A stretch of 64,000 nt of DNA from Saccharopolyspora aridisoli (GTDB lineage Bacteria; Actinomycetota; Actinomycetes; Mycobacteriales; Pseudonocardiaceae), in the NCBI RefSeq assembly GCF_004348445.1, contig NZ_SMKV01000010.1:1-64000 (forward strand), given 5' to 3'. A program made the position numbers and the translations under genes. Positions 1 through 9,547 of the stretch are shown one piece after another (positions within the stretch are counted from its first letter, which is position 1; every line of letters starts with the position of its first letter). The notes beneath the pieces are model-generated. The model searched no databases, was not told where the DNA came from, and worked only from the letters and a program-made list of their open reading frames with translations.

Positions 1-2
1 TG

Positions 3-149
3 CCCGAACTCCCCAAGACCCGATCCGGCAAGATCATGCGCCGCCTGCTCCGAGACGTCGCCGAGAACCGCGAAGTCGGCGACGTCTCCACACTCGCCGA
101 CTCCTCAGTCATGGACCTCATCTCCAACAACCTCCACACCGGAGACTGA
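3..149 (+). CDS. acs: Acetyl-CoA/acyl-CoA synthetase, C-terminal end (partial)
   Basis: This is the last 48 codons of a gene that begins before the window. The peptide opens with [14 protein letters not shown], the lysine-bearing C-terminal signature ([11 protein letters not shown]) of acetyl-CoA synthetases in the ANL adenylating superfamily. In that family this lysine contributes to the adenylation half-reaction and is a known site of regulatory acetylation. The tail ([15 protein letters not shown]) also fits acetyl-CoA synthetase. The product would activate acetate to acetyl-CoA in the cytoplasm. A strong inverted repeat lies 16 bases after the stop. Confidence 0.88.
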   Translation, partial: PELPKTRSGKIMRRLLRDVAENREVGDVSTLADSSVMDLISNNLHTGD

Positions 150-632
150 CCCCGCCACAGCGAAACCCCGCCGGTGGAGCGCTCCCTCAGCGCGGTCCAC
201 CGGCGGGGTCCACCAGGACTGCTCCAGGACGCGGCGTTCGCCGCTGTTCCCGAGTGCGGGACCCACCCGGCACCGCCAAGCAAGCCCCGGATCGAAGAGC
301 CTCAGCCTCTCCGCACGCCCGGGCTCCCCGTTCTCGACGAGGTCGGTGGCGCGGGTCTTGATCGGCGCCCCTTGCTTCTTCGTCACGTACGGCACGACGC
401 GGAAGCCGCTGCGCCACTGCTGGACGTAGCCGCGCTGCGAGCTGATGAACGCCACCTGCGAGTTGGCAGGAGGCCCCGTCATCGCAAGCTGGTTGCCCAG
501 CACCTCGTGCTCCTGCGCCGGAACGTGGAGGACCGCGAGCCCGTTCGCGGCGCCGCTGCCCGCGGGCAACCCGTTCACGCCGTGACTGGGCTCGCGCACC
601 CGCTCCGGACGTCGCGTCCGATATCGGGGCAC
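105..632 (-). CDS. Possible hypothetical protein or decayed gene
   Basis: An open frame of 175 codons from a GTG at 632 has GC-rich third positions between about 560 and 200, as a real gene would. The product matches no family I recognise. It contains [18 protein letters not shown] and a cluster of aromatic residues ending in a Trp-Trp pair. The frame then runs through the acs terminator hairpin and overlaps the 3' end of acs by 45 bases, which is unusual for an intact gene. Either the true gene ended earlier and its stop was lost by a small indel, or the frame is spurious. No convincing ribosome-binding site precedes 632. Confidence 0.25.
   Translation of the reverse strand: MPRYRTRRPERVREPSHGVNGLPAGSGAANGLAVLHVPAQEHEVLGNQLAMTGPPANSQVAFISSQRGYVQQWRSGFRVVPYVTKKQGAPIKTRATDLVENGEPGRAERLRLFDPGLAWRCRVGPALGNSGERRVLEQSWWTPPVDRAEGALHRRGFAVAGSVSGVEVVGDEVHD
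166..208. terminator. Strong inverted repeat, likely terminator of acs
   Basis: A perfect 13-bp inverted repeat (CCCCGCCGGTGGA at 166-178, its complement at 196-208) has a 17-base loop and lies 16 bases after the acs stop. There is no T-tract, as is usual for actinomycete terminators. Confidence 0.7.
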
Positions 633-802
633 CCCCGCGCTGTCGTTATAACCTCACCCCGCCAGGGCAGAGTCATTTTTTCGCGATCAGCTCGCGTCCG
701 GCGCTGCGTCTCCGTTTCCGCGCGGAGGATGAGCCATTTCGTTGGCGATGAGATGTCGCGCGTCCGGGTTGTAGGCTATAAGCAACCGAGGGGGTCGAGC
801 AG

Positions 803-1468
803 ATGTCAGAACCTGCAGCGCCGCTGACGACCAAGAGCGACCTCGCCTACGACAAGGTGCGGGAGAAGATCCTCTCCGGCGAACTCCCTCCCGGATCGGT
901 GATCAACCAGGCCACACTCGCGCGCACCATCGGCATCAGCACCACCCCGCTCCGAGAAGCGCTGCGCCGGCTCGAAGCCGAAGGCCTGGTCGAGCTCGGC
1001 GCGCATCGAGACGCCAAGGTAACCGAGCTCAAGGCCGAGGAGAACCGCGATCTGCTGGAGATGCGCCGATCCCTCGACCCCCTGGCGGCCTCGCTGGCCG
1101 CGCAGCGGCGCACCAAGGACGACATCGCCGCGATTCGCGCGTCCCTGGACGGATTGCGCGCGATGCCCTCGAACCCGGGCTACGAACACCTGCTGCACCA
1201 CCGTCGCTACCACCGCGCGATCTACCGCGCCTCGCACAACGAGCTGCTCGTCGAGACGTTGGAAGGCCTGTGGGACAAGGCCGACCGCTACCGCAGGTTC
1301 GCACTCGAGGTCGACCGCGGACCGCAGGCGCGCGCCAAGAAGGACGAGGAGCACCGGATGCTGGCCGAGACCATCATCGCCGGTGATTCCGAGGGAGCCG
1401 CAGCCGTGATGATCGAGCACATCGACACCGGCCTCGCCGCCCAGGCGACTCGCCGCCTGCACCGATGA
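803..1468 (+). CDS. GntR family transcriptional regulator (FCD/FadR type)
   Basis: The 221-residue protein has an N-terminal winged helix (about residues 10-78: AYDKVREKILSGELPPGS, then the recognition-helix region TIGISTTPLREALRRLEAEG), followed by an all-helical FCD ligand-binding domain (about 85-215). The FCD part keeps the His-rich HHRRYHRAIYRASHN stretch that supplies metal/ligand contacts in this family. The ATG at 803 follows a GAGGGGG purine run at suitable distance. Its stop overlaps the start of the downstream MFS gene (ATGA), so the two are translationally coupled. The regulator probably controls that transporter in response to a small organic acid. The ligand cannot be told from sequence. 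Confidence 0.9.
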   Translation: MSEPAAPLTTKSDLAYDKVREKILSGELPPGSVINQATLARTIGISTTPLREALRRLEAEGLVELGAHRDAKVTELKAEENRDLLEMRRSLDPLAASLAAQRRTKDDIAAIRASLDGLRAMPSNPGYEHLLHHRRYHRAIYRASHNELLVETLEGLWDKADRYRRFALEVDRGPQARAKKDEEHRMLAETIIAGDSEGAAAVMIEHIDTGLAAQATRRLHR

Positions 1469-2628
1469 TCAACGCGAACCGGCAGGTATGGGCGCTGCTC
1501 GGCCACGCCACGCTCACCCAGCTCATCACCTTCGTCCTGCGTCCCGCCACCACCTACCGGGCGCTCGAACTCGGCGTTCCGGCGTCGTGGCTCGGCGTGC
1601 TCTCCGGCAGCTTCGCCATCGTCCCGCTGGTGCTGGCGCTGCCGGCCGGGCACATCGTCGACCGGCTCGGCGAACGGCGCGTGATGTTCGCTGGGAGCCT
1701 GCTGATGTGCACCGCGGGCACCGTGCTGCTCGCGCTCGGTCACACCGTTCCCGGCCTGGTCGCGGGCAGCGTCGTGCTCGGCACCGCGCACCTGGGAGCG
1801 ATCGTCGGGCAGCAGGCGCTGGTGGCCAACAGCACGACGTCAGGCCGGATGGACTCCGCGTTCGGCTACTACACCTTCGCCGCCTCGCTCGGCCAGGCCG
1901 CCGGACCGCTGGTGATCGTGGCTTTCGGTGGAACGCAGGCGATTCCGGACACCACACCGATCTTCCAGGTCGGCATCGCCGTCGCGATCGCGCTGTTCAC
2001 CCTGACCTTCGCCATCGAGAACACGTGGACCGAACGCGGCCGGGCCACCACCGAGAACGTCGGTGTGCGGCAACTGCTCCGGCTTCCGGGCCTGGCCGGA
2101 GCGCTGCTGACGGCGTGCGCGGTGCTCGCCGCGGTCGACATCTCCCTGGTCTACCTGCCCGCGCTCGGAGCCGAACGCGGGATCGCCTCGTCGCTCATCG
2201 GCACGCTGCTGGTGCTGCGCGCCGCCTCGTCGATGGCCTCGCGGTTCTTCCTCGGGCGGCTCTCGGAGGCGGTCGGGCGCCGCCGACTGCTGGACCTGAG
2301 CATCTTCGGCGCCGCCGCCGGCATCAGCGTCGCGGCCGCCCCCGTGCCCGTGTGGCTGCTGCTCCTCGCGGTCACCGTCGCCGGTTTCGGGCTCGGCGTA
2401 GGGCAGCCGCTGACGATGTCCTGGCTCGCGGAATCCGCCCCACCGGGCGCACGCGGGCGCGCGATGTCGTTGCGACTCACCGGGAACCGCGCGGGCCAGG
2501 TCCTCATCCCCGGAGCCATCGGGATGGTCGCGGTCGGCCTCGGAGCCGCGGGGGTCCTCTGGGTCACCGCCGCCGGACTCGCCCTCACCGGCGTCCTCGC
2601 CCGCAACCTCCCGGTCAACCGATCTTGA
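1465..2628 (+). CDS. MFS transporter
   Basis: The 387-residue protein has about twelve hydrophobic segments and the MFS loop motif between helices 2 and 3 (GHIVDRLGERRVMFAG, about residues 54-69), with a related DRLGERR-type copy in the second half (FLGRLSEAVGRRRLL). It is an inner-membrane secondary transporter or drug-type exporter. It overlaps the GntR gene by 4 bases, so the pair is an operon and the regulator probably senses the transported compound or its precursor. The substrate is unknown. Confidence 0.88.
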   Translation: MINANRQVWALLGHATLTQLITFVLRPATTYRALELGVPASWLGVLSGSFAIVPLVLALPAGHIVDRLGERRVMFAGSLLMCTAGTVLLALGHTVPGLVAGSVVLGTAHLGAIVGQQALVANSTTSGRMDSAFGYYTFAASLGQAAGPLVIVAFGGTQAIPDTTPIFQVGIAVAIALFTLTFAIENTWTERGRATTENVGVRQLLRLPGLAGALLTACAVLAAVDISLVYLPALGAERGIASSLIGTLLVLRAASSMASRFFLGRLSEAVGRRRLLDLSIFGAAAGISVAAAPVPVWLLLLAVTVAGFGLGVGQPLTMSWLAESAPPGARGRAMSLRLTGNRAGQVLIPGAIGMVAVGLGAAGVLWVTAAGLALTGVLARNLPVNRS

Positions 2629-2786
2629 CTCACAGGACGACCAACGTCCCCGGTCGACCACCGTGCCCGCCGCCATCCTCGAACCGCAGCGGCGGAGCAC
2701 GGCGCCACGGTCGCGTCATGAACACTTCACCGGCTGGTCAACCGCAAGAACCCGAGAACGTTCCGCGGACCGTCGAGCCTGAACCC

Positions 2787-4046
2787 ATGACCCCGACATC
2801 CCGACGCACGCGCCGATCGCCCGCTGCGGCGGGACTCGTGATCGCGGCCGTCCTCCCCTTCCTCCCGGCGAGCAGCGCCGACGCCGAGGGCGACCGCCTC
2901 CCGCTCGGCGACCCCGATCTGGCGGAGACGCGGTCGACGCGCGCGCTGGTCGAGGGCGTCGAACTGACGCAGATCGTTCGCGGGACCGAACCCGCCCCGC
3001 CGGACCAGATCAACACCACCACCCGCGGGCCCTGGGTGGTCAACGTGCTCGCCATCGATCCCACCAGGGCGAAGGGCCACGTCGAAGCGACCTACGGTCC
3101 CGATCTCGCACCGGTCGAGAAGACCACCGACCTGGTGGGCCTCTCGGGCGCCTTGGCCGGGGTCAACGCCTCCTTCTTCACCTTCTCCGCGAATCCGCAG
3201 TACCCCGGTGACCCGGTCGGCCTGGGCGTCTACGGCGGGAAGCTGCTCAGCGAGCCGACCACCGCCGAGGCGGAGGCGGACCTGATCGTCGACAGCAACA
3301 GCGACGAGGTCCTCATGGGCCGGACCGCCTGGTCCGGGTCGGTGCGGAACCGGCAGACCGAGGCCACCATGCCGCTCGAACACCTCAACCACCCGCCGGT
3401 GGTCCCGTCCGGATGCACCGAGCTGCCCGACCAGGCGCAGTGCGCCCAGCCGGGAGACGTGGTCCTGTTCCACCCCGAGTTCGGCCCCACCCCGTCCGGG
3501 GACGGCACCGAAGTCGTGCTCGACCAGCGCGGATGCGTCGTGCGCAGCTCCGCAGCGCGCGGCACGACGCTCGCGCCCGACCAGACCTCGCTGCAGGCGA
3601 CCGGGAAGGACTCGGCAGCACTGCTGGCGATCACCGAGCAGGGCTGCCTCGAGAAGTCCTCGACCTTGACCGACGAGAACGGCGACCAGGTCGACCTGCG
3701 ACCGGGCCTGTTCGGCGTCAACGGCCGCTACCGGCTGCTGGCCGACGGCGAGGTGGTCGTGCCACCGGGTTCCGGTGACTTCTTCGCGCGCAACCCGCGC
3801 ACCATCGCCGGAACCACCCCGGACGGCACGATCGTGCTGGCCACCATCGACGGCAGGCAGACCACCAGCGTCGGCACCACGATGGACGAGACCGCCGCGG
3901 TCGCCCAGGCGCTGGGCCTCACCGACGCGGTCAACCTCGACGGTGGCGGCTCCACCACCATGTCGGTCAACGGCACCCTCACCAACAAGCCCAGCGGCAG
4001 CGAAGAACGAGCTGTCGGCGACGCCCTCATCTACGTCGAGGACTAG
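2787..4046 (+). CDS. Secreted phosphodiester glycosidase family protein (NAGPA domain)
   Basis: The 419-residue protein starts with a basic n-region, a hydrophobic stretch (AAAGLVIAAVLPFLPASSADA) and a plausible signal-peptidase site after about residue 31, so it should be exported. The body carries the phosphodiester glycosidase (NAGPA-like, Pfam PF09992) hallmarks: GVNASFF near residue 130 and the conserved C-terminal NLDGGGSTTM block near 385-395. In this family the enzyme removes N-acetylglucosamine or a similar sugar from a phosphodiester, and in bacteria it acts on cell-wall or exopolysaccharide material. An in-frame ATG at 2718 would put 23 extra residues before the signal peptide, so I prefer 2787. 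Neither start has a strong ribosome-binding site. It follows the MFS gene after 158 bases and may have its own promoter. Confidence 0.82.
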   Translation: MTPTSRRTRRSPAAAGLVIAAVLPFLPASSADAEGDRLPLGDPDLAETRSTRALVEGVELTQIVRGTEPAPPDQINTTTRGPWVVNVLAIDPTRAKGHVEATYGPDLAPVEKTTDLVGLSGALAGVNASFFTFSANPQYPGDPVGLGVYGGKLLSEPTTAEAEADLIVDSNSDEVLMGRTAWSGSVRNRQTEATMPLEHLNHPPVVPSGCTELPDQAQCAQPGDVVLFHPEFGPTPSGDGTEVVLDQRGCVVRSSAARGTTLAPDQTSLQATGKDSAALLAITEQGCLEKSSTLTDENGDQVDLRPGLFGVNGRYRLLADGEVVVPPGSGDFFARNPRTIAGTTPDGTIVLATIDGRQTTSVGTTMDETAAVAQALGLTDAVNLDGGGSTTMSVNGTLTNKPSGSEERAVGDALIYVED

Positions 4047-4067
4047 GACGACGCAGCGAATTGCCCG

Positions 4068-4100
4068 TCAGGACAGGCAATCCCTCGCGATATGTCCTGA
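4068..4100. terminator. Weak hairpin between convergent genes
   Basis: An 8-bp inverted repeat (TCAGGACA at 4068-4075, TGTCCTGA at 4093-4100) lies between the stop of the phosphodiester glycosidase gene and the stop of dnaE. It is the only hairpin candidate in this 86-base convergent gap. The long loop (17 bases) keeps confidence modest. Confidence 0.4.
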
Positions 4101-4132
4101 AGCGGCCAGGACCGGCCCCGGTGCTCGGCCGG

Positions 4133-7100
4133 TCACCGCCCGACGCGTTCGACCGCGATGCCGCGCACCGACTTGAGCTCCGCTACCAGCTCGGTGCACA
4201 CGTTGACCGGCCACTCCGGCAGTTCCAGCCGCGTCTTGCCGAGGTGCACGTGCACGGGCGTGGTCCCCTTGTGCGCGGTCAACGTCTGCTTCAACTCGCT
4301 GATCACCTCGGCGTTGAGCTTGCGGGAGTCGGCCTTGAGCACGAGGGGCGGTTCGCTGCCGGGGTCGGTCTCGGCCGCGGTGATGTCGATCGGGACCGCG
4401 TCGGAGGCGAACACGCTGATCTCGCCCTCGCGCTCGTTGACCCGGCCCTTGACCGCCAGCGCGTTGTCCTCGACCAGGCAGTCGGCGAACATCTCGTAGG
4501 ACTTCGGGAAGAACAGCACCTCGATGCTGGCTTCGAAGTCCTCCAGCGTGACGATGGCCCAGGGCTGACCGTTCTTGTTCAGCCGCCGCTGGATGCCGGA
4601 GATCATGCCGGCGATCTTGGGCTGCTGATCCTTGCTGCCGTACCCGCTGGGTTCGCGTTCGCCGCCGACGAGCTCGGCGATGCTGGTGTCCTGGTACGGA
4701 GCCAGCAGCCTCTCGGCACCGTCGAGCGGGTGCGCGGAGACGTAGAGCCCCAGCATCTCGCGCTCGTAGGCCAGCAGCTGCTTGCGCGGCCACTCCTCGT
4801 CGGTGAACTGCAGGTGCGCCAACGGCGAGGTGTCCTCGCTGGGACCGGAGTCATCGCCCCCGAACAGGTCGAACTGCCCCATCGCCTGCTGGCGCTTGAG
4901 CCCGATCACCGCATCGACCCCGGCCTCGTGGTGAGCGTTGAGCGACATCCGCGTGTGGCGGAGCGAGTCGAACGCACCGGCCTTGATCAACGACTCGATG
5001 ACCCGCTTGTTGCACGCGGTGATCTCGATCTTGTCGAGGAAGTCCGAGAACGACGAGAACTTCCCCTTCTCCTCGCGGGAGGCGATGACCGATTCGACCA
5101 CGTTGGCGCCGACGTTGCGGATCGCGCCCATGCCGAAGCGGATGCGCCCCTCGACCGCGGTGTGCTCGGTCATGGACTCGTTCACGTCCGGCGGCAGAAC
5201 CTGGATGCTCATGCGCCGGCACTCCGACAGGTAGACGGCCGTCTTGTCCTTGTTGTTGCTGTTGGCGGTCAGCAACGCGGCCATGTACTCGGCCGGGTAG
5301 TGGGCCTTGAGGTAGGCGGTCCAGTAGGTCACCAGCCCGTAGGCGGCGGCGTGGGACTTGTTGAACGCGTACCCGGCGAAGGGGAGGACGGTCGCCCACA
5401 GCTGGTCGATCGCGGCCTTGGAGTAGCCGCGCTCCTTCATACCGGCCTCGAACCGGGCGAACTGCTCGTCCATCACCTCCTTCTTCTTCTTGCCCATCGC
5501 GCGTCGCAGCAGGTCGGCTTGTCCGAGGGTGTACCCGGCGACCTTCTGGGCGATCGCCATGATCTGCTCTTGGTAGACGATCAGACCGTAGGTCTCGCCC
5601 AGGATGTCCTTCAGCGGCTCGTCGAGCTCCGGGTGGATCGGCTCGACCGGCTTCTTGCCGTTCTTGCGGTCGGCGTAGTCCAGGTGCGCGTTGACGTCCA
5701 TCGGACCCGGCCGGTACAGCGCCACGCACGCGACGATGTCGCCGAACCGGGTGGGCTGCATGCGCTTGAGCAGCGACTGCATGCCGCCACCTTCGAGCTG
5801 GAACACTCCCAGGCTCTCGCCCCGCCCCAGCATCTCGTAAGTCGCGTCGTCATCCAGCGGGATGTCGAGCGGTTCGACCTCGACGGCGTGGTTGCTCTTC
5901 ACCATCCGCACGGTGTCGTCGATCGTGGTCATGTTGACCAGGCCCAGGATGTCGATCTTGAGCAGGCCGACGTCCTCGCACTGCGGACCGTCCCAACCGG
6001 TGATGATCTCGCCGTCGTCGCGCTTCCACAGCGGCAGCACGTCGAGCAGCGGCTCCCGCGAGATGATGTGCGCGCACGCGTGCACGCCCGCGTTGCGGAT
6101 CAGCCCTTCCAACCCGCGGGCGGTGTCGAAGATCTTGCCGATCTGCGGATCGGTCTCGATCAGGGAGCGGACCTCAGCGGCTTCCGGGTAGCGCTCGTGG
6201 TCGGGATCGACGATCCCTGACAGCGGGATGTCCTTGGCGGCGATCGGCGCGGGCAGCGCCTTGGAGAACTGGTCCGCCAGCTGGAAACCGGCCTGTCCCA
6301 TGTGGACCCGAGCGGCGTCCTTGAACGCGGCCTTGGTCTTGATCGTGCCGTAGGTGATGACCTTGGCGAAGAACTCCTCGCCGTACTTCTCCTTGGCGTA
6401 CTGGATGACCCGCTCGCGCTGACGCTCGTCGAAGTCGATGTCGATGTCGGGCGGCGAGTCGCGCTCGGGGTTGAGGAACCGCTCGAACAGCAGCCCGTGC
6501 TGGAGCGGATCGATGTCGATGATGTGCAGCACGTACGACAGCAGCGCGCCCGCCGCCGAACCACGGCCCGGCCCCACCCGGATGCCGTTGTTCTTGGCCC
6601 ACCGGATCATGTCGCCGACGACCAGGAAGTACGAGCTGTACCCCTTCTCGGTGATGACCTTCAGCTCCCATTCGAGCTGGTCGCGGTACTCCTGGGTGAA
6701 GCTGTCGCCGGAGAAGCGGCTCGGGATGAACGACTCGACCTCGTCGCGCAGCATCTCCACGTCGGTGCGACCGGCCTCGACCTTCGCCTGCGGCATCCGG
6801 TTGTGCGCGGCGAACGCCTCCTCGTAGCCCTCCACCATCTCGGTGATCAGCAGCGTGCTGTCGGCCGCGCCCGGGACCTCGGTGTCCCAGTACTCGCGCA
6901 TCTCCTCCGAGCTCTTGATGTGGTAGCCGTCGCCGTTGAACTTGAACCGGTCGGTGTCGGCGATCATGGAGCGCGTCTGCAGGCACAGCAGCGCGTCGTG
7001 GTGCCCGGCCTGATCGGAGGTCACGTAGTGGCTGTCGTTGGTCGCCACCGTCCGCAGGTCCAGCTGCTGGGCGATGTCGAGCAGCTCACCGCGGATGTTG

Positions 7101-7723
7101 CGCTCCATCTGGATGCCGTGGTCCATGACCTCGATGAAGAACCGGTCCGGCCCGAAGATGTCCTTGTAGTCCGATGCGGCCTGCAACGCCTCCTGCTTCT
7201 GCCCCAGCCGCAGCCGGGTCAGGATCTCGCCCGCCAGGCACCCCGAGGTGGCGATGATGCCCTCGGCGTGCTCGGCGATCAGCTCCTTGTCCATGCGCGG
7301 CTTGCGGAAGAACCCGTCCATGCTGGCCAGCGACGACATCCGGAACAGGTTGCGCAGGCCGGTGGAGTTCTGCGCGAGCATCGTCATGTGCGTGTAGGCA
7401 CCGGCGCCGGAGACGTCGCCGCTCTCGCCGTACTCGTCGACTTCCTTCTTGCCGGTGCGCGCCCGGGCACCCCAGAACACGGGCTTCTTGTGGAACCGGC
7501 TCTCCGGAGCGATGTAGGCCTCGATGCCGATGATCGGCGTCACCCCGGCCTTGACGGCCTTCTTGTAGAAGGAGTGCGCCCCGTACATGTTGCCGTGGTC
7601 GGTCATCGCCACCGCGGGCTGTTCGAGCCGAGCGACCTCGGCGAACAGCGCATCGTGCTTGGCAGCACCGTCGAGCATCGAGAACTCGGTGTGCACGTGC
7701 AGGTGAACGAACTGATCAGACAC
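4133..7723 (-). CDS. dnaE: DNA polymerase III subunit alpha
   Basis: The 1196-residue protein is full length for the replicative DnaE1 polymerase of Actinobacteria. It opens with the PHP domain (FVHLHVHTEFSMLDGAAK, residues 5-22; further metal-ligand motifs such as TDHGNMYG and NDSHYV). The palm acidic motif PPDIDIDFDERQRERV lies near residue 425. The finger and tau-binding regions follow, and an OB-fold lies near 1010-1100 (MISGIQRRLNKNGQPWAIVTLEDF). DnaE is the catalytic subunit of the chromosomal replicase in the cytoplasm, and in actinobacteria the PHP domain can provide proofreading. The gene stands alone, flanked by non-replication genes. Confidence 0.98.
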   Translation of the reverse strand: MSDQFVHLHVHTEFSMLDGAAKHDALFAEVARLEQPAVAMTDHGNMYGAHSFYKKAVKAGVTPIIGIEAYIAPESRFHKKPVFWGARARTGKKEVDEYGESGDVSGAGAYTHMTMLAQNSTGLRNLFRMSSLASMDGFFRKPRMDKELIAEHAEGIIATSGCLAGEILTRLRLGQKQEALQAASDYKDIFGPDRFFIEVMDHGIQMERNIRGELLDIAQQLDLRTVATNDSHYVTSDQAGHHDALLCLQTRSMIADTDRFKFNGDGYHIKSSEEMREYWDTEVPGAADSTLLITEMVEGYEEAFAAHNRMPQAKVEAGRTDVEMLRDEVESFIPSRFSGDSFTQEYRDQLEWELKVITEKGYSSYFLVVGDMIRWAKNNGIRVGPGRGSAAGALLSYVLHIIDIDPLQHGLLFERFLNPERDSPPDIDIDFDERQRERVIQYAKEKYGEEFFAKVITYGTIKTKAAFKDAARVHMGQAGFQLADQFSKALPAPIAAKDIPLSGIVDPDHERYPEAAEVRSLIETDPQIGKIFDTARGLEGLIRNAGVHACAHIISREPLLDVLPLWKRDDGEIITGWDGPQCEDVGLLKIDILGLVNMTTIDDTVRMVKSNHAVEVEPLDIPLDDDATYEMLGRGESLGVFQLEGGGMQSLLKRMQPTRFGDIVACVALYRPGPMDVNAHLDYADRKNGKKPVEPIHPELDEPLKDILGETYGLIVYQEQIMAIAQKVAGYTLGQADLLRRAMGKKKKEVMDEQFARFEAGMKERGYSKAAIDQLWATVLPFAGYAFNKSHAAAYGLVTYWTAYLKAHYPAEYMAALLTANSNNKDKTAVYLSECRRMSIQVLPPDVNESMTEHTAVEGRIRFGMGAIRNVGANVVESVIASREEKGKFSSFSDFLDKIEITACNKRVIESLIKAGAFDSLRHTRMSLNAHHEAGVDAVIGLKRQQAMGQFDLFGGDDSGPSEDTSPLAHLQFTDEEWPRKQLLAYEREMLGLYVSAHPLDGAERLLAPYQDTSIAELVGGEREPSGYGSKDQQPKIAGMISGIQRRLNKNGQPWAIVTLEDFEASIEVLFFPKSYEMFADCLVEDNALAVKGRVNEREGEISVFASDAVPIDITAAETDPGSEPPLVLKADSRKLNAEVISELKQTLTAHKGTTPVHVHLGKTRLELPEWPVNVCTELVAELKSVRGIAVERVGR

Positions 7724-8124
7724 GCGGGCGTCTCCGGCTGTGAATCGAGGGCTGGACGGAGAAGAACTCTATCCGCCCGACGCCACGCTCCCTCGCATCA
7801 CCACACCTCGTGTTGCCACCCAGGAACGACACGCCTGACCAGGCAGTTCACGTTGGTACCTGCGCGGGGCTGCCGAGAGCGAGCTGCGTCAGCGGCTCCG
7901 GCCATCCCGCACCGATCCGGTGGCGTGGTGCGCTGCCACACGCGAGATCGCTTGTTCGGCGATCACCGTGGCCCGCTGGTGACCGGAGCTGACCCGGCCG
8001 CCCTCGAGCTGGCCGACCGGCCCACCGGTGAACGGGTCGGCTGACCATGCCGGTGTGGTCCGAACAGCCCCAGGTGCCGGACCACGCCAGATCGTCGGCA
8101 GCACGGCCCCGAGGCGGACGCTTC
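7724..8124. other. Intergenic, no convincing gene
   Basis: The 401 bases between the dnaE start and the aldo/keto reductase stop hold only short open frames without ribosome-binding sites or recognisable products. The dnaE promoter should lie in the first part (7724-7850), but no clear -35/-10 pair was identified. Confidence 0.5.
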
Positions 8125-8976
8125 TCAGCAAGACATCACGAGCGCGTTCAGCTGGTGCAGTTGCTCGTCGGTCAGGCGGATGTCTCGGGCGGCGGCGTTG
8201 ATGCGGAGGTGGCGGACGTTCGTCGTGCCGGGGAGCGGGACGACCGTGACGTCGTGCACCTCGGTTCGGTGGTGGACCCAGGCCAGTGCGACTTGGCCTG
8301 GGGTGGCGTCGTGCGCGCGGGCGATCTCGTCGAGTGCCGGGCCGGCGTCCGGGACCCGGTGCAACGAGCCGTGATCTGTCGGCGAGTGCGCCACGATGGT
8401 CACCCCGAGGTCGGTCGCGGCGGGGAGCAGGCCCCGCTCCACATCTCGTTCGAACAACGACCACCTCTCCTGCAACGCCGTGATCGGGTGGACGGCGTGG
8501 GCGCGGCGGAGGTCGTCGGCGGTCACGTTGGACAAGCCCAGCGCGCGCACGACTCCCTTGTCGACCAGTTCCGCCATCGCTGCGACCGTGTCCTCGATCG
8601 GGACCGCCTCGCTGCGATGATGCAGGTAGTAGAGGTCGATGACGTCCACGCCGAGCCGCCGCAGGCTCGCCTCGGCCGCCTGTCGCACGTAGGCCGGATC
8701 GGCCCGCACGCGAAAGTTCCCAGCGATGCCGTCCTGCCACACCAGCCCGAACTTGCCGGCGAGCACCACCTCGTTGCGGCGCCGCCGGATGGCGCGGCCG
8801 ACGAGTTCCTCGTTCTGGTAGGCGTCGGCGGTGTCGACCATGGTGATTCCAGCGTCGAGCGCGGCATGGACGAGGGCCACCGGGTCCCGGTCGGGATCGG
8901 CGTCGGTGTGCTGGCGCAGTCTCATCGAACCGAGTCCCTGGCGACCTAGTTCCATCGGTGCGACCTGGCCTTTCAT
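8125..8976 (-). CDS. Aldo/keto reductase
   Basis: The 283-residue protein is of normal length for a single-domain aldo/keto reductase. The catalytic tetrad positions are visible: the Asp and Tyr in MVDTADAYQNEELVG (about residues 46-60), the Lys in VVLAGKFG, and the His in DLYYLHHR. A C-terminal NADPH-binding region follows (VPLPGTTNVRHLRIN). The enzyme would reduce aldehydes or ketones with NADPH in the cytosol. The ATG at 8976 overlaps the stop of the upstream FMN-reductase remnant (ATGA), so the two were once a coupled operon. The reductase itself looks intact. Confidence 0.92.
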   Translation of the reverse strand: MKGQVAPMELGRQGLGSMRLRQHTDADPDRDPVALVHAALDAGITMVDTADAYQNEELVGRAIRRRRNEVVLAGKFGLVWQDGIAGNFRVRADPAYVRQAAEASLRRLGVDVIDLYYLHHRSEAVPIEDTVAAMAELVDKGVVRALGLSNVTADDLRRAHAVHPITALQERWSLFERDVERGLLPAATDLGVTIVAHSPTDHGSLHRVPDAGPALDEIARAHDATPGQVALAWVHHRTEVHDVTVVPLPGTTNVRHLRINAAARDIRLTDEQLHQLNALVMSC

Positions 8977-9403
8977 GCTGCTTCGGGAGTGGTGCGAGCA
9001 GCGGTGAGCGCGTGCGCCCACCAGTGCAGCTGGTCGAGCACCTCGCGGGCCGCGGCGGCCGGCTCGTCCGGCCGGAGAAGATTCTCCCGTTCGTCGAGGA
9101 GCAGGTGGTAGCGCGGGAACAGACGTGGCTGCGGTTGTAGTCGGGCGTGACGGTGATGAACGCCTCGACCTCATCGAGCCGCCGGGTCAGGTCGACCATT
9201 CCTTCCGAACGGGGCGGACTCGGGTCCAGGCGGAAGGAGACGGCGGGCAGTTCCAGCGGCAGATCGGCTTCGGCGAGGTCGATGACATCCACCTCGAACG
9301 CTCCGTGGCGCGTGGCGTGCTCGGTGATCCACCGCGCGACCACCGGGCCGAAGCGCCCTTCCCGGACGCTGCCGATGACCACCGCGAGGTTGGTGCGGGA
9401 CAT
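8973..9403 (-). pseudogene. NADPH-dependent FMN reductase with internal deletion and frameshift
   Basis: Reading from the ATG at 9403 gives a clear flavodoxin-like reductase N-terminus: NLAVVIGSVREGRFGPVVA (the FMN phosphate loop), then DLAEADLPLELP and FITVTPDYNRSH. The conserved segment that should follow in this family, including the YPG..KN.LD and SYGG motifs, is missing. A different frame then resumes with the family's C-terminus (PRYHLLLDERENLL, then AREVLDQLHWWAHAL) and reaches a stop at 8973. About 60-70 codons have been lost, with a change of frame near 9105-9115. The product cannot be a working reductase. The stop overlaps the start of the aldo/keto reductase. Confidence 0.8.
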
Positions 9404-9547
9404 GTCGCTCCTCTTCACGCCGTCCGGGCGACCGGTCGGCCGCTGGTGCTGAATCTGCCCGTCCGCGGCGGTTGCCAGGAAGACCGCGGGAATGGTGGTA
9501 GTGGCAGAGCCACCCGAAAACCTGCGCACGCCGGTACCGTTCGAAGA

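Noticed and set aside
1488-2717. Long plus-strand frame that continues upstream of the phosphodiester glycosidase through the MFS gene
   Set aside because: The product over this part is arginine- and proline-rich noise in a shifted frame. The MFS frame at 1465-2628 has clear membrane motifs, so only the part after 2787 is real.
4061-8044. Long plus-strand open frames antisense to dnaE
   Set aside because: GC-rich codon bias on the minus strand leaves the antisense frame open. The products are Leu/Val/Asp-rich repeats without family similarity.
7889-8972. Extension of the FMN-reductase frame through the aldo/keto reductase gene
   Set aside because: After the deletion junction the frame gives Arg/Pro-rich noise, and the real aldo/keto reductase occupies another frame.
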